64,000 bases of DNA, taken from contig DGCD01000020.1 of the NCBI GenBank assembly GCA_002384935.1, positions 1 to 64,000 on the forward strand, read 5' to 3'. Source of the DNA: Pusillimonas sp. UBA3987 (GTDB taxonomy: Bacteria > Pseudomonadota > Gammaproteobacteria > Burkholderiales > Burkholderiaceae_B). Every line of letters starts with the position of its first letter. Positions within the stretch are counted from its first letter, which is position 1. The position numbers and the translations under genes were made by a program. Shown in pieces: positions 37,119 to 46,190 of this stretch. Below the pieces are notes generated by a model. That model was not told the DNA's origin and ran no database searches. It worked only from the letters and a program-made list of their open reading frames with translations.

Positions 37119-37511
37119 TTATTGCTGGCCAGGATTTTGTTCTTGCTCTTGTTCTTGCTGGGCTGCAATTTCAGCGTGCACCTGTTCCATATCCACGCTT
37201 TTAACCTGAGTCAGCAGTTCCTCTAGCTGGCTGGCCGAAAGCGCGCCTGCCTGGTTATATAGCAGCACTTGTTCACGGAAAACCATCAGGGTGGGAATGG
37301 AGCGAATGCCCAATGCGCCGGCCAGCTCTTCTTCGTCTTCTGTATTCACTTTGGCGAATGTGACATCGCTGTGATCTTCAGACGCTTTGTCGAAAATAGG
37401 TGAAAAAGTCTTGCAAGGCCCGCACCACGGCGCCCAGAAATCAACAACAAGTGGTTTGCTGTCGAGAACGGCGTCTTGAAAGTTGTCTTTGGTGAGTTCT
37501 ATTGTGCTCAT
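37119..37511 (-). CDS. thioredoxin family protein with Gln/Glu tail
   Basis: This 130-residue cytosolic thioredoxin-fold protein has the redox motif W-C-G-P-C at residues 29-33 and the cis-Pro segment RSIPTLMVF. It is about 20 residues longer than classical thioredoxin. The extra C-terminal tail is rich in Gln and Glu (QEQEQEQ). A dithiol reductase role is expected. AGGAG precedes the ATG at 37511. It converges with the ankyrin gene and lies behind the terminator of the permease gene, so it should have its own promoter. Confidence 0.93.
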   Translation of the reverse strand: MSTIELTKDNFQDAVLDSKPLVVDFWAPWCGPCKTFSPIFDKASEDHSDVTFAKVNTEDEEELAGALGIRSIPTLMVFREQVLLYNQAGALSASQLEELLTQVKSVDMEQVHAEIAAQQEQEQEQNPGQQ

Positions 37512-37523
37512 GGGACTCCTGAA

Positions 37524-37550
37524 ATAAAAAAGCGGCTATTTAAGCCGCTT
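37524..37550 (-). terminator. rho-independent terminator of the purine permease gene
   Basis: Read on the minus strand, an 8-bp stem AAGCGGCT/AGCCGCTT with a 5-base loop (37530-37550) is followed directly by a T-rich run (TTTTATTTC, 37533-37524 side). It lies between the permease stop (37620) and the thioredoxin start (37511). On the plus strand there is no T-run. Confidence 0.85.
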
Positions 37551-37619
37551 GTGAAAAATGGGTGTCTTACGCTTTACCAGTGTACTGGTTTGTTGGTGTT
37601 AATGCATCTTTGGTTTGTA

Positions 37620-38915
37620 TCAATGTGCGCCAAAAAAGGCGTATTTGATCACAAACAGGATGGCGACAATGAGTGTTGCCATATGGATCTGGTTGAAACG
37701 GCCGCTTAGCACTTTCAAGGCAACGTAACTGATGAACCCGAATGCCAGACCATTTGCAATGGAGTAAGTGAACGGCATGGCAATGGCTGTCAGCGCAGCC
37801 GGGGTGGCTTCAGTGGCGTCGTCCCATTGAACGTCGGCAACTTCACGCAGCATCAGGCCGGCTACATACAGTAGTGCGGGTGCCGTGGCATACGCGGGGA
37901 CTGAACCTGCAAGTGGCGCAAGAAACAAGGCCAACAGGAACAGAATGCCGATAGTCAGTGCGGTAAGCCCTGTGCGCCCGCCGGCTTGTACACCCGATGT
38001 GCTTTCAATGTAAGCCGTGGTGCTGCTGGTACCCAGGAACGAACCGGCCACAATGGCGGTACTGTCGGCCATCAGGGCACGACCCAGGCGGTTGGGTTTG
38101 CCTTCCGGCATCAGGTTGGCACGCTTGGCTACACCAATCATGGTGCCGGTAGCGTCGAAAACCTCAACAAGCACGAGAACCAGAATGACGTGTACAAACC
38201 CAAACTGAAGTGCACCCATGATGTCGAGCTGGAACAAGGTGGGCGCCAGGCTGGGGGGCATGTCGAAAATGCCGCCAAATTGGGTGTAACCCATGATGAT
38301 CGACAGGATGGTGATGACCAGGATACCGATCAGGATGGCGCCGCGTACCTTGAGGGCATCGAGTGCGCCAATAATGAAAAGCCCCAGAATCGCGAACAAT
38401 GCCGGCGGCGAGGTCAGGTCTCCGAGCGCGACGAGTGTGGCGTCGCTGCCTACCACAATACCGGCGCTCTTGAGCGCAATCAGCCCCAGAAACAAGCCAA
38501 TACCGGCAACAATGCCTGATCGCAGTGACTTGGGGATCCCTTCGATAATCCAGGTGCGTACACCTGTTACGGTGAGAATGACAAAAATGATGCCGGAGAT
38601 AAATACGGCCCCCAGCGCCTCTTGCCACGTGTAGCCCATGGCGCCCACGACGGTGAAGGCGAAAAACGCGTTCAAGCCCATCCCGGGGGCCATCCCAATA
38701 GGCCAGTTGGCCAGGAAGGCCATAATGAGGGAGCCCAGTGCCGCTGCCAGGCAGGTTGCAACAAACACCGCGCCGGCGTCCATGCCCGTTGTGGACAGGA
38801 TTTGCGGGTTGACGAAAATAATGTATGCCATTGTCAGGAACGTTGTCACCCCGGCTAAAATCTCCGTTCGGACATTGGTCCCGTGTTCACGCAGCTTGAA
38901 TAAACTTTCTAGCAT
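37620..38915 (-). CDS. NCS2-family purine permease (AzgA/GhxP-like)
   Basis: This inner-membrane proton symporter of 431 residues belongs to the nucleobase-cation-symporter-2 AzgA group, which carries adenine, guanine or hypoxanthine. It has 12-14 hydrophobic segments. Signature regions are TEILAGVTTFLTMAYIIFVN (first helix), GMAPGMGLNAFFAF, VEVFDATGTMIGVA and FLGTSSTTAYIESTSG. Which purine is preferred cannot be read from sequence. A very strong ribosome site (AAAGGGGGGG) precedes ATG 38915. I found no purine riboswitch in the 140 bases upstream. It is divergent from tsaD. Confidence 0.93.
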   Translation of the reverse strand: MLESLFKLREHGTNVRTEILAGVTTFLTMAYIIFVNPQILSTTGMDAGAVFVATCLAAALGSLIMAFLANWPIGMAPGMGLNAFFAFTVVGAMGYTWQEALGAVFISGIIFVILTVTGVRTWIIEGIPKSLRSGIVAGIGLFLGLIALKSAGIVVGSDATLVALGDLTSPPALFAILGLFIIGALDALKVRGAILIGILVITILSIIMGYTQFGGIFDMPPSLAPTLFQLDIMGALQFGFVHVILVLVLVEVFDATGTMIGVAKRANLMPEGKPNRLGRALMADSTAIVAGSFLGTSSTTAYIESTSGVQAGGRTGLTALTIGILFLLALFLAPLAGSVPAYATAPALLYVAGLMLREVADVQWDDATEATPAALTAIAMPFTYSIANGLAFGFISYVALKVLSGRFNQIHMATLIVAILFVIKYAFFGAH

Positions 38916-39058
38916 GCAAAAGCCCCCCCTTTATTAGTGTTAGGCAAAAACAATTCCGTTTAACCATAAAATAATGCGACGTTGCAATTCTAAGCTTTAA
39001 TTGTTCTGATTTGTAGCTGTTTGTAGCCGTAATAACCCCAAGTTGTACACTGCGATCG

Positions 39059-40096
39059 ATGATAGTAATCGGATATGAAAGTTCTTGTGATGAAACCGGC
39101 GTGGCGTTGGTGTGTTCCCGACGCGGCCTGCTTGCGCACGCCTTGCACAGCCAGGTTGCCATGCATAGCGAATACGGGGGGGTGGTTCCGGAATTGGCTT
39201 CCCGGGATCACATACAGCGTATTGTTCCGCTGACAGACACGGTGCTGCACGATGCCGGCCTGTCGTTGGGCGATGTTCAGGCTGTTGCCTATACCGCCGG
39301 CCCTGGTCTGGCTGGTGCCTTGCTGGTTGGTGCATCGGTGGCACGTTCAATAGCGTGGGCACTTGGCTTGCCGGCAGTGCCGGTCCATCACCTTGAGGGC
39401 CACTTGCTGTCTCCCCGGCTCGCCGACCCGGCGCCCGAGTTTCCTTTCGTGGCATTACTGGTTTCGGGCGGCCATACCCAGTTGATGCGGGTAGAAGGCG
39501 TCGGCCGGTACGAGATGTTGGGTGAAACCCTTGATGACGCGGCCGGCGAAGCGTTCGACAAGTCGGCCAAACTTATGGGACTGGGTTATCCGGGCGGACC
39601 AGCCTTATCGCGGTTGGCCCAGGAGGGCGACAGCAAGGTTTATGCACTGCCAAGGCCCATGCTGCACAGTGGCGATCTTGACTTCAGTTTCAGTGGTTTG
39701 AAAACAGCGGTGCTGACACAAATGAAGAAGCTTGAATCGGCGGCAGGCACGGGTGCTGCGACGCATCAGCAGAAGGCCGATCTTGCGGCCGCGACACAAG
39801 CTGCCATTGTGGATGTTCTGGCGGCCAAAGCGATACGAGCCATGGATCAAACGGGTATGAAGCGTCTGGTGGTGGCCGGTGGGGTAGGGGCCAATCTTCG
39901 TTTGCGAGAACATCTGCAAAAAGCGATGCAAAGGCGCGGTGCACGGGTTTTCTTTCCACCATTGGCGTTGTGTACCGATAATGGCGCCATGATTGCCTAT
40001 GCAGCTTCGCAGCGTATTGAAGCCGGCCTTGCCGATTTAAACGTGGGTGATCATGCGTTTACGGTGCGTCCGCGCTGGCCATTGCAGGAGTTGTGA
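39059..40096 (+). CDS. tsaD: tRNA N6-threonylcarbamoyladenosine transferase TsaD
   Basis: This enzyme of 345 residues transfers the threonylcarbamoyl group to A37 of ANN-decoding tRNAs, working with TsaB, TsaC and TsaE. It begins [14 protein letters not shown]. The metal-binding histidines are in HHLEGHL and the third ligand aspartate is in [11 protein letters not shown]. The ASKH-fold glycine motifs ([21 protein letters not shown]) are in place. The ATG at 39059 has no clear ribosome site. It is divergent from the permease and convergent with plsY, 1 base apart. Confidence 0.97.
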   Translation: MIVIGYESSCDETGVALVCSRRGLLAHALHSQVAMHSEYGGVVPELASRDHIQRIVPLTDTVLHDAGLSLGDVQAVAYTAGPGLAGALLVGASVARSIAWALGLPAVPVHHLEGHLLSPRLADPAPEFPFVALLVSGGHTQLMRVEGVGRYEMLGETLDDAAGEAFDKSAKLMGLGYPGGPALSRLAQEGDSKVYALPRPMLHSGDLDFSFSGLKTAVLTQMKKLESAAGTGAATHQQKADLAAATQAAIVDVLAAKAIRAMDQTGMKRLVVAGGVGANLRLREHLQKAMQRRGARVFFPPLALCTDNGAMIAYAASQRIEAGLADLNVGDHAFTVRPRWPLQEL

Positions 40097-40097
40097 C

Positions 40098-40760
40098 TCA
40101 GGGTTTTGTTTTGTTGCCGGTTGTTTTGGATTTGCCGATTTTAGGCTCGGTTCCTTTTATCAACCGGGTAATGTTGGCACTATGACGATAACAAAGCATG
40201 ACTGCGATGATAATCAGGACAAACGTCGTGCTGCCTTGCAAGCGCCACGCGATATCGGCGCCGAACAAATAATAAAGCGGAGCGAAAATGGCGGCCATGA
40301 CCGCTGCCAAAGAAGAGTAGCGGCTTGCATAGGCCACAATCAGCCAGGTGGCGAGCGTGGCCAGTGCAACAAACGGTTCAAGTCCGGCCAGAACCCCCAA
40401 CGCGGTCGCGACACCCTTCCCGCCCTTGAAGTTCAGAAATACCGGAAATAAATGGCCAAGAAATGCCGCCAGGGCGGCTGCGGCGACCAGCGCAGCACCC
40501 AGACCGAATTCCGATGCGATTAACGTGGCCAGAAAGACAGCCAGCCAGCCTTTGAAGGTATCTCCCACCAGCGTCAGAATGGCCGCTTTTTTATTTCCTG
40601 TGCGCAAGACATTGGTGGCGCCGGGGTTGCCTGATCCGAACGTGCGCGGGTCTTTCAGACCCATCGTGCGGCTGACCACAACGGCAAAAGAAACCGAACC
40701 AATCAAATAGGCGGCCAGAATAACAATGAGACTGATCAGGATGGAGGATGCGAAGGCCAT
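40098..40760 (-). CDS. plsY: glycerol-3-phosphate acyltransferase PlsY
   Basis: This integral inner-membrane acyltransferase of 220 residues uses acyl-phosphate to make lysophosphatidic acid, the first step of phospholipid synthesis. It has five to seven hydrophobic helices. The active-site motifs are [16 protein letters not shown] (SGN and related residues), [12 protein letters not shown] and a lysine-rich C-terminus. ATG 40760 has AAAGGAAC upstream; an in-frame start further out adds a non-conserved leader. It is divergent from surE. Confidence 0.96.
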   Translation of the reverse strand: MAFASSILISLIVILAAYLIGSVSFAVVVSRTMGLKDPRTFGSGNPGATNVLRTGNKKAAILTLVGDTFKGWLAVFLATLIASEFGLGAALVAAAALAAFLGHLFPVFLNFKGGKGVATALGVLAGLEPFVALATLATWLIVAYASRYSSLAAVMAAIFAPLYYLFGADIAWRLQGSTTFVLIIIAVMLCYRHSANITRLIKGTEPKIGKSKTTGNKTKP

Positions 40761-40879
40761 TAAGGATGTTCCTTTGTCACAATTGCAACGCATTCTACCT
40801 TGACTCTGTTTCATCAGCCAAAGTCAGATCAAGCAGGTACAATTAGCAACGTTTTCTTAAGTACTGAGATGGAATGCAA

Positions 40880-41638
40880 ATGCGGATACTGGTGTCAAAC
40901 GACGATGGTTACAATGCCCTCGGAATCGAAGCGTTGGCCAAAGCCCTGCATGGCCTGGGCGAGCTAACTGTCGTTGCGCCGGAAACAAACTGCAGCGGTT
41001 CTTCCAATTCCCTGACATTGAATCGGCCTTTATCGGTGCGTCTGGCGCCGAATGGTTATTTTTTCATCAATGGTACGCCATCCGACTGTGTTCACATTGC
41101 CTTGACGGGATTGCTTGATTTCCGTCCCGATCTGGTCGTTTCCGGCATTAATAATGGCGCAAATCTGGGCGACGACACGTTGTATTCGGGCACTGTTGCT
41201 GCGGCAACCGAGGGCTATTTATTCGGTATTCCCGCCATTGCTTTTTCGTTGGCAAAAAGGGGTTGGGAGCATTTGGAAACAGCGGCCCAGGTGGCGCGTC
41301 AGATCGTTGCTCATCACGTTGAGCGGCCCATCGACAGCAAGATATTACTGAACGTCAATATTCCTGCTGTACCTTACGATGCGCTTGATGGCATTCATGT
41401 GACTCGCCTGGGCAAGCGTCACCCATCCGAGCCCGTGGTTAAAACCACCACGCCCTACGGGGATCCCGTTTACTGGATCGGGCCAGTGGGGAATGTATCT
41501 GATGCCGCATCAGACACCGATTTCGGTGCGATTGAGCACAATCGTGTCTCGGTCACGCCTTTGCGTCTTGATCTTACCTACCATGAACAACTTGATGCCG
41601 TGAAGGGGTGGGCAAAGCCGTTATGCGTAAACCGGTAA
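40880..41638 (+). CDS. surE: 5'/3'-nucleotidase SurE
   Basis: This metal-dependent nucleoside-monophosphate phosphatase of 252 residues is associated with stationary-phase survival. The start [16 protein letters not shown] supplies the metal-binding Asp pair, and [12 protein letters not shown] and [19 protein letters not shown] are family signatures. ATG 40880 is best placed relative to GGA. The ATG two codons upstream is also possible. It overlaps pcm by 16 bases and leads the surE-pcm-nlpD run. Confidence 0.97.
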   Translation: MRILVSNDDGYNALGIEALAKALHGLGELTVVAPETNCSGSSNSLTLNRPLSVRLAPNGYFFINGTPSDCVHIALTGLLDFRPDLVVSGINNGANLGDDTLYSGTVAAATEGYLFGIPAIAFSLAKRGWEHLETAAQVARQIVAHHVERPIDSKILLNVNIPAVPYDALDGIHVTRLGKRHPSEPVVKTTTPYGDPVYWIGPVGNVSDAASDTDFGAIEHNRVSVTPLRLDLTYHEQLDAVKGWAKPLCVNR

Positions 41639-42462
41639 ATTCTTTCCCTTTCGCCACGGGAACGACCAACCGGTTCGGTCGTTCCAGAATTGGTCACGGG
41701 CTCACCACGCGCAACAGTAATACGCGTATCAGCCCGCCAGGCATGGGGCCGCGTTCCACGACCCCCGCCGCCTCCTGGGTGCCATCAGAGGGAATCGGTA
41801 CGTTGGGGCAGGGTAATCTGGGTCTGAATTCCGAGCGTTTGAGAGCCCAAATGGTTGAGCGGGTTCGGGAGCAGGGCATTACCGACCAAAGGGTACTGAA
41901 TGCCATGATGGCTGTATCCCGTCATTATTTTGTCGATCAGGGCCTGGCGAGCAGAGCTTACGAAGATGCGGCATTGCCAATCGGTTTTGGGCAAACGATT
42001 TCCCAGCCTTGGGTCGTGGCGCGCATGATTTCCGTTGTTTGCGAGGAATCGCTGCCTAAACGGGTACTGGAGGTTGGGGCCGGCTGTGGCTATCAGGCGG
42101 CCGTGCTTGCTCAAATTGTGCCTGAGGTTTATGCCATTGAACGTATTCGCGGTTTGTACGACCTTGCGCGCGAACACCTGCGAACGCTAAAGTTGAATAC
42201 CCGGGTAAGGCTTTCATTCGGTGATGGTATGCTTGGCCTGCCCAGGGCCGCTCCTTTCGATGCTATTGTTGTGGCGGCGGCCGGTCTGCACATTCCGCAA
42301 ACTTTATTGGAACAATTGTCTGTGGGCGGCCGGTTAATTGCGCCCGAGGGTACGTCGGCGCAGCGTTTAGTACTTATTCAGCGCACCGGCACCACAAGTT
42401 GGCGCCGTCAGGAATTGGAATCGGTTCGTTTCGTTCCCCTTCGTTCGGGAACTCAGTTGTAG
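41623..42462 (+). CDS. pcm: protein-L-isoaspartate O-methyltransferase
   Basis: This SAM-dependent repair enzyme methylates isoaspartyl residues in aged proteins. It has 279 residues, of which the first 65 or so are a basic, Ser/Thr-rich extension not found in enteric Pcm. The catalytic domain has [25 protein letters not shown] (given in part), the SAM loop [16 protein letters not shown], and GGRLIAPEG near the end. Start ATG 41623 lies inside surE with GGGGTGGG upstream. It is followed by nlpD after 10 bases. Confidence 0.95.
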   Translation: MRKPVNSFPFATGTTNRFGRSRIGHGLTTRNSNTRISPPGMGPRSTTPAASWVPSEGIGTLGQGNLGLNSERLRAQMVERVREQGITDQRVLNAMMAVSRHYFVDQGLASRAYEDAALPIGFGQTISQPWVVARMISVVCEESLPKRVLEVGAGCGYQAAVLAQIVPEVYAIERIRGLYDLAREHLRTLKLNTRVRLSFGDGMLGLPRAAPFDAIVVAAAGLHIPQTLLEQLSVGGRLIAPEGTSAQRLVLIQRTGTTSWRRQELESVRFVPLRSGTQL

Positions 42463-42472
42463 GAGATGATTT

Positions 42473-43267
42473 ATGGTTGCAAGAACGTCCCGACTCGCGG
42501 CATTCTTGTCTGAGTCGCAGTTTTCTGCGCGTTTGCCACGCCTCGTGGTGATGGCTGTCGTGTCGATGGCTGTATTGGCCGGTTGCGCTTCAAGGCAGAC
42601 ACAGGCGCCTGTTGCCGATATGTCCAGTGGCTCTGCCTCCGTACCCTCCACCGGGCTTTATGTGGTCAAGCCCGGGGACACCCTGTACAAAATTTCGCAA
42701 ATGCACAACGTTGATGTCAGCACATTGGTGCAACTCAACAATATTACCGACCCCGGTCAATTACGTGTGGGGCAAACGCTGCGTTTGCATGGCGATGCGC
42801 CGCAAGTGGCTGCAAGTTCGGGTATGAAGTCCGACACCGGGGCAGCGGCAGGTCCGGCCAAAGTCACCGAGCCGGCCAAGCCATCGCGGGCTGGTGATGC
42901 AAAGTTGGTTTCCTGGGGCTGGCCGGCTGAAGGCAAGGTCATTCAAGGCTTTAGCGCCAATACAAAAGGGGTTGATATTGGCGGAAAAGTCGGCGATCCG
43001 GTTGTTGCTGCGGCATCAGGCAAAGTCATGTATGCCGGAAATGGTGTTCGGGGCCTGGGCAATTTGGTCCTCATCGGGCACAGTAACAGCTTTATTACTG
43101 CATACGCCCACAATGAGAAGCTGCTGGTTAAAACCGGGCAGGAAGTCAAGAAAGGTGATCGCATTGCATTAATGGGCCAAACCGATACCACCAGTCCGCG
43201 CCTGCATTTTGAAATCCGGCGCAGTGGTACACCCGTGAACCCGCTGGCTTATCTCCCCGAACGTTAA
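42473..43267 (+). CDS. nlpD: LysM and LytM-domain lipoprotein NlpD
   Basis: This outer-membrane lipoprotein has 264 residues; in other bacteria it activates amidases during cell division. A signal with lipobox LAGC puts the lipidated cysteine at about residue 38. A LysM domain (YVVKPGDTLYKISQ onward) binds peptidoglycan. The C-terminal LytM/M23 domain is degenerate: GVDIGG lacks the first zinc histidine, and RLHFEI has Arg in place of His in the HxH motif, as in other NlpD proteins. It should therefore act as an activator, not a peptidase. AGGAG precedes the ATG. The next gene is not rpoS. Confidence 0.93.
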   Translation: MVARTSRLAAFLSESQFSARLPRLVVMAVVSMAVLAGCASRQTQAPVADMSSGSASVPSTGLYVVKPGDTLYKISQMHNVDVSTLVQLNNITDPGQLRVGQTLRLHGDAPQVAASSGMKSDTGAAAGPAKVTEPAKPSRAGDAKLVSWGWPAEGKVIQGFSANTKGVDIGGKVGDPVVAAASGKVMYAGNGVRGLGNLVLIGHSNSFITAYAHNEKLLVKTGQEVKKGDRIALMGQTDTTSPRLHFEIRRSGTPVNPLAYLPER

Positions 43268-43282
43268 ACGGGCGGTGTGCTT

Positions 43283-44056
43283 ATGATTCCTACGCTGGTT
43301 TTCGATCTTGAAACCATCCCCGATGCCCATGGATTAAGGCAACTGAATGATTGGCCCGACACGCTAAGCGATGTCGAGGTCATCGAAAGGGCGCTGCAGG
43401 AAAGACAAGCATCGCATGGTACCGACTTCCTGCCCTTGCATTTGCACAAGGTCGTGGTCGTTGGATGCGTTTTTCGCGACGCGCAGGGCTTTCGCGTGAA
43501 GACACTGGGCCAGCCGGAAGATCCGGAAACCACACTGATTACCGGCTTCTTCAAGACGATCGAGCGATACACACCCCGGCTGGTCAGTTGGAATGGCTCG
43601 GGATTTGATCTTCCCGTGTTGCATTACCGCAGTCTTATTCACGGGGTGCCCGCGCCGCGCTATTGGGATACCGGTGAAGAAGACCGCGACTTCAAATTCA
43701 ACAATTACATCAGTCGCTACCATAACCGCCATATCGATTTAATGGACTTGCTGGCCAAATATAATGGTCGGGCAAATGCACCCATGGATGACCTGGCAAA
43801 GTTATGTGGTTTCCCGGGTAAATTGGGAATGGACGGCAGCCAGGTGTGGCGGGCCTGGTCCGAAGGACGTCAAGACGAAGTTCGTGCCTATTGTGAAACC
43901 GATGTCGTGAATACGTGGTTGTTATTCTGCAGGTTTCGCCTGTTACGTGGTGAGCTTGATGCACAGTCGTACCAGCAGGAAATAGAGTTGGTACGTGAAA
44001 CGCTGGCTACCTTGAGCGGCGGGCACTGGGCTGAGTATTTAAAAGCCTGGGGTTAG
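43283..44056 (+). CDS. predicted 3'-5' exonuclease (PolB-type exonuclease domain)
   Basis: This protein of 257 residues is a stand-alone DEDD-type 3'-5' exonuclease domain related to that of family B polymerases. The DxE motif is FDLETIPD near the N-terminus, the second acidic motif is NGSGFDLPVL, and the third is in YCETDVVNTW. The exact nucleic-acid substrate is not established. ATG 43283 is preferred over GTG 43277. It sits 15 bases after nlpD, in the place where rpoS stands in many relatives. Confidence 0.88.
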   Translation: MIPTLVFDLETIPDAHGLRQLNDWPDTLSDVEVIERALQERQASHGTDFLPLHLHKVVVVGCVFRDAQGFRVKTLGQPEDPETTLITGFFKTIERYTPRLVSWNGSGFDLPVLHYRSLIHGVPAPRYWDTGEEDRDFKFNNYISRYHNRHIDLMDLLAKYNGRANAPMDDLAKLCGFPGKLGMDGSQVWRAWSEGRQDEVRAYCETDVVNTWLLFCRFRLLRGELDAQSYQQEIELVRETLATLSGGHWAEYLKAWG

Positions 44057-44163
44057 TGCCTGGCTTCGAAACGCGTTGAAACGAAAGTGCGTGTTTACGC
44101 AACAAGTTTGAAATGACTTTACGCGCATGATGAAGGCTCTTATCAATTGGAAGGAGCAGCATC

Positions 44164-44730
44164 ATGTCAGGCAAAAAATCACGTCTTGCTTATTCTCTGG
44201 CCGCAATGGCGGCTTTGGTTGCCCTGCAGGCACCGGTAGCAATGGCCGCGCAAAGCGATCAGGCCACAACGCAGGTTAACCGTGCAGAACATGACGGCAG
44301 ACACGGTAAAAGCGAGCACAAACGTCATTCGCGTGCGCATCAGCGTGATGTTGCGTTCATGATTCCCGGCTACGGCCCAATTGGGCAAAAAACACTCGAC
44401 GCTCTAAAACTGACCGACTCACAGAAGCAGAAAGTTGATGCGGCACGGGCCGAGCAAAAGGCGCTGCGAGACGCCCATAGAAACAATATGAAATCGAATA
44501 TGAAAGCGCGTGCGGCGCAACTGGAAGAAGGCACGATTGAACCGCGTGAGGCATTACAGGCAATGCAGGCAGCACATCAGGAAATGTCGCAGCGTCGCAA
44601 CAATGTCGCTCATAAGTGGCTTGATGCCTGGGAAGCCCTTGATGCCGGCCAGCAAGAGATGTTAACCAAGGCATTGGCCGATCGATATGCGCACCGGAAA
44701 GACAAAATGCAAGGTCATTCAGCATCCTGA
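44164..44730 (+). CDS. periplasmic Spy/CpxP-like protein, histidine-rich
   Basis: This exported protein of 188 residues has a signal peptide cut after AMAAQ (about residue 29). It then has a His/Lys/Arg-rich stretch (HDGRHGKSEHKRHSRAH) and a mostly helical remainder with LTDSQKQKVDAAR, which resembles the LTxxQ motif of Spy/CpxP chaperones. It may be a periplasmic chaperone or metal-buffering protein. The assignment rests on the general pattern and one motif. GGAAGGAG is a strong ribosome site. It stands alone, with gaps of 107 and 64 bases to its neighbours. Confidence 0.75.
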   Translation: MSGKKSRLAYSLAAMAALVALQAPVAMAAQSDQATTQVNRAEHDGRHGKSEHKRHSRAHQRDVAFMIPGYGPIGQKTLDALKLTDSQKQKVDAARAEQKALRDAHRNNMKSNMKARAAQLEEGTIEPREALQAMQAAHQEMSQRRNNVAHKWLDAWEALDAGQQEMLTKALADRYAHRKDKMQGHSAS

Positions 44731-44743
44731 TTCGACTTAGCCG

Positions 44744-44791
44744 CGTTAGGGTGTCAAAATTCGGTCCTTGCCGGTTTTGTGTGCCCTAACG
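44744..44791 (+). other. long imperfect hairpin just upstream of rlmD
   Basis: The outer stem is CGTTAGGG (44744-44751) with CCCTAACG (44784-44791). An inner stem CAAAA...TTTTG and CGG...CCG closes on a 6-base loop. The structure ends 3 bases before the rlmD ATG at 44795, and no ribosome site is visible outside it. It could terminate the Spy-like transcript or fold in the rlmD leader. A T-run of only three bases argues against a strong terminator. Confidence 0.6.
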
Positions 44792-44794
44792 TTT

Positions 44795-46129
44795 ATGTCT
44801 GAAGAAATATTATCAATTGAATCGCTCGATCTCGAAGCCCGCGGTGTTGCGCGTCGCGAGGGCAAAGTTGTTTTTGTTCAAGGGGCTTTGCCGGGTGAGC
44901 GGGTACAAGCAAGCATTGTGCGTCGCAAACCGTCGTTCGACGTTGCCCATACCGAAAAGGTCCTGCAGGCCTCATCTCAACGCGTGACACCGCGTTGCCC
45001 GAACTATGGTGTCTGTGGCGGCTGCGCAATGCAGCATCTTGATGCTGCAGCCCAGGTTGCAATCAAGCAAAGGGCTCTTGAAGACGCGTTGTGGCATATC
45101 GGACGGGTGCGTCCGGCACGGATGTTAACGCCGATGCATGGGCCGACCTGGGAATACCGCTATCGAGCCCGCTGGTCGGTTCGCTACGTGCAGAAGAAAG
45201 GCGGCGTACTCGTTGGCTTTCGAGAAAAGAAGGGGGCTTATGTGGCGGATATGCACGAGTGCCATGTGTTACCCAGGCACGTTTCCAACCTCATTACGCC
45301 CCTGCGTGAGCTGATCGGTACGCTTTCTATTCCCCGCAGTATCCCTCAAATAGAAGTGGCCGTGGGCGAGGATACGGTTGTTCTGCTCATGCGTCACATG
45401 GAGTCGTTAAGTGAGCAAGACCTGCGCCTGCTGACACAGTTTTCTGATACGCACAACGTAAGCTGGTGGTTGCAACCCAAGGGCCCTGATACGGTTCATC
45501 CTCTTAAACCGGAAGATGCCGATTGCCTGGCGTACAGCTTGCCGGAATTTGGCGTGCGAATGAGGTTCAGGCCAACAGACTTCACACAGGTTAATGACGC
45601 GATTAACCGCGCTTTGGTCTCCCGGGCTTTGTCGTTGCTGGATATTGCGCCGGAACATCGCGTGCTTGATTTGTTTTGCGGATTGGGCAATTTCACTTTG
45701 CCGCTGGCAACACGGGTGACCGCCGTGGTGGGTGTTGAGGGGAGCCAGACCCTGGTTGCCCGTGCCAATGCGGCCGCCCGAGAGCATGCCCTGGAGGACA
45801 AGACTCAGTTTTCGGTTCAGAATCTTTTCGAAGTCGATTCCGGCTGGCTGGAAGCCCTGGGTCACTTTGATCGCTGGCTGATTGATCCGCCACGTGATGG
45901 CGCTGAGGCAGTGGTGCAATCGCTTGCCTGTCTTGAAGCGCGTTTTCGACCGGACAGAATCGTTTATGTTTCGTGTAATCCCGCCACGCTGGCGCGTGAC
46001 GCGGGGATTTTGGTGCGTGAAGCCGGTTACAGGTTGGCGTCGGCTGGCGCAATCAATATGTTTCCCCACACGAGTCACGTTGAGTCGATTGCGGTTTTCC
46101 AGCGTGAGGCGACGCCCTTGGCTGATTGA
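44795..46129 (+). CDS. rlmD: 23S rRNA (uracil-1939-C5)-methyltransferase
   Basis: This SAM-dependent RNA methyltransferase of 444 residues makes m5U1939 in 23S rRNA. An N-terminal TRAM domain (about residues 5-60) is followed by the iron-sulfur cysteines in CPNYGVCGGCAMQH. The SAM site is LDLFCGLGNFTLPLA and the catalytic cysteine lies in VYVSCNPATLARD. The ATG at 44795 has no Shine-Dalgarno sequence and is preceded by the hairpin at 44744-44791. It converges with argH across a terminator. Confidence 0.95.
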   Translation: MSEEILSIESLDLEARGVARREGKVVFVQGALPGERVQASIVRRKPSFDVAHTEKVLQASSQRVTPRCPNYGVCGGCAMQHLDAAAQVAIKQRALEDALWHIGRVRPARMLTPMHGPTWEYRYRARWSVRYVQKKGGVLVGFREKKGAYVADMHECHVLPRHVSNLITPLRELIGTLSIPRSIPQIEVAVGEDTVVLLMRHMESLSEQDLRLLTQFSDTHNVSWWLQPKGPDTVHPLKPEDADCLAYSLPEFGVRMRFRPTDFTQVNDAINRALVSRALSLLDIAPEHRVLDLFCGLGNFTLPLATRVTAVVGVEGSQTLVARANAAAREHALEDKTQFSVQNLFEVDSGWLEALGHFDRWLIDPPRDGAEAVVQSLACLEARFRPDRIVYVSCNPATLARDAGILVREAGYRLASAGAINMFPHTSHVESIAVFQREATPLAD

Positions 46130-46153
46130 ACGGACAGGTGATCTGCCGGAACT

Positions 46154-46190
46154 CGTGCCGGTTAAACGAAACCGGCACGATTTTCTAGTT
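46154..46190 (+). terminator. rho-independent terminator of rlmD
   Basis: A 10-bp perfect stem CGTGCCGGTT (46154-46163) / AACCGGCACG (46170-46179) with a 6-base loop is followed on the plus strand by ATTTTCTAGTTTTG. It lies between the convergent rlmD and argH genes and overlaps the end of argH. On the minus strand the tail is not T-rich, so it mainly serves rlmD. Confidence 0.85.

Noticed and set aside
38916..39058. Possible purine riboswitch upstream of the purine permease
   Set aside because: I found no conserved purine-aptamer core. Only a strong ribosome site is visible.
44057..44163. A sigma-E-like or Cpx-type promoter before the Spy-like gene
   Set aside because: Some partial matches occur, but none fits both consensus boxes with correct spacing.
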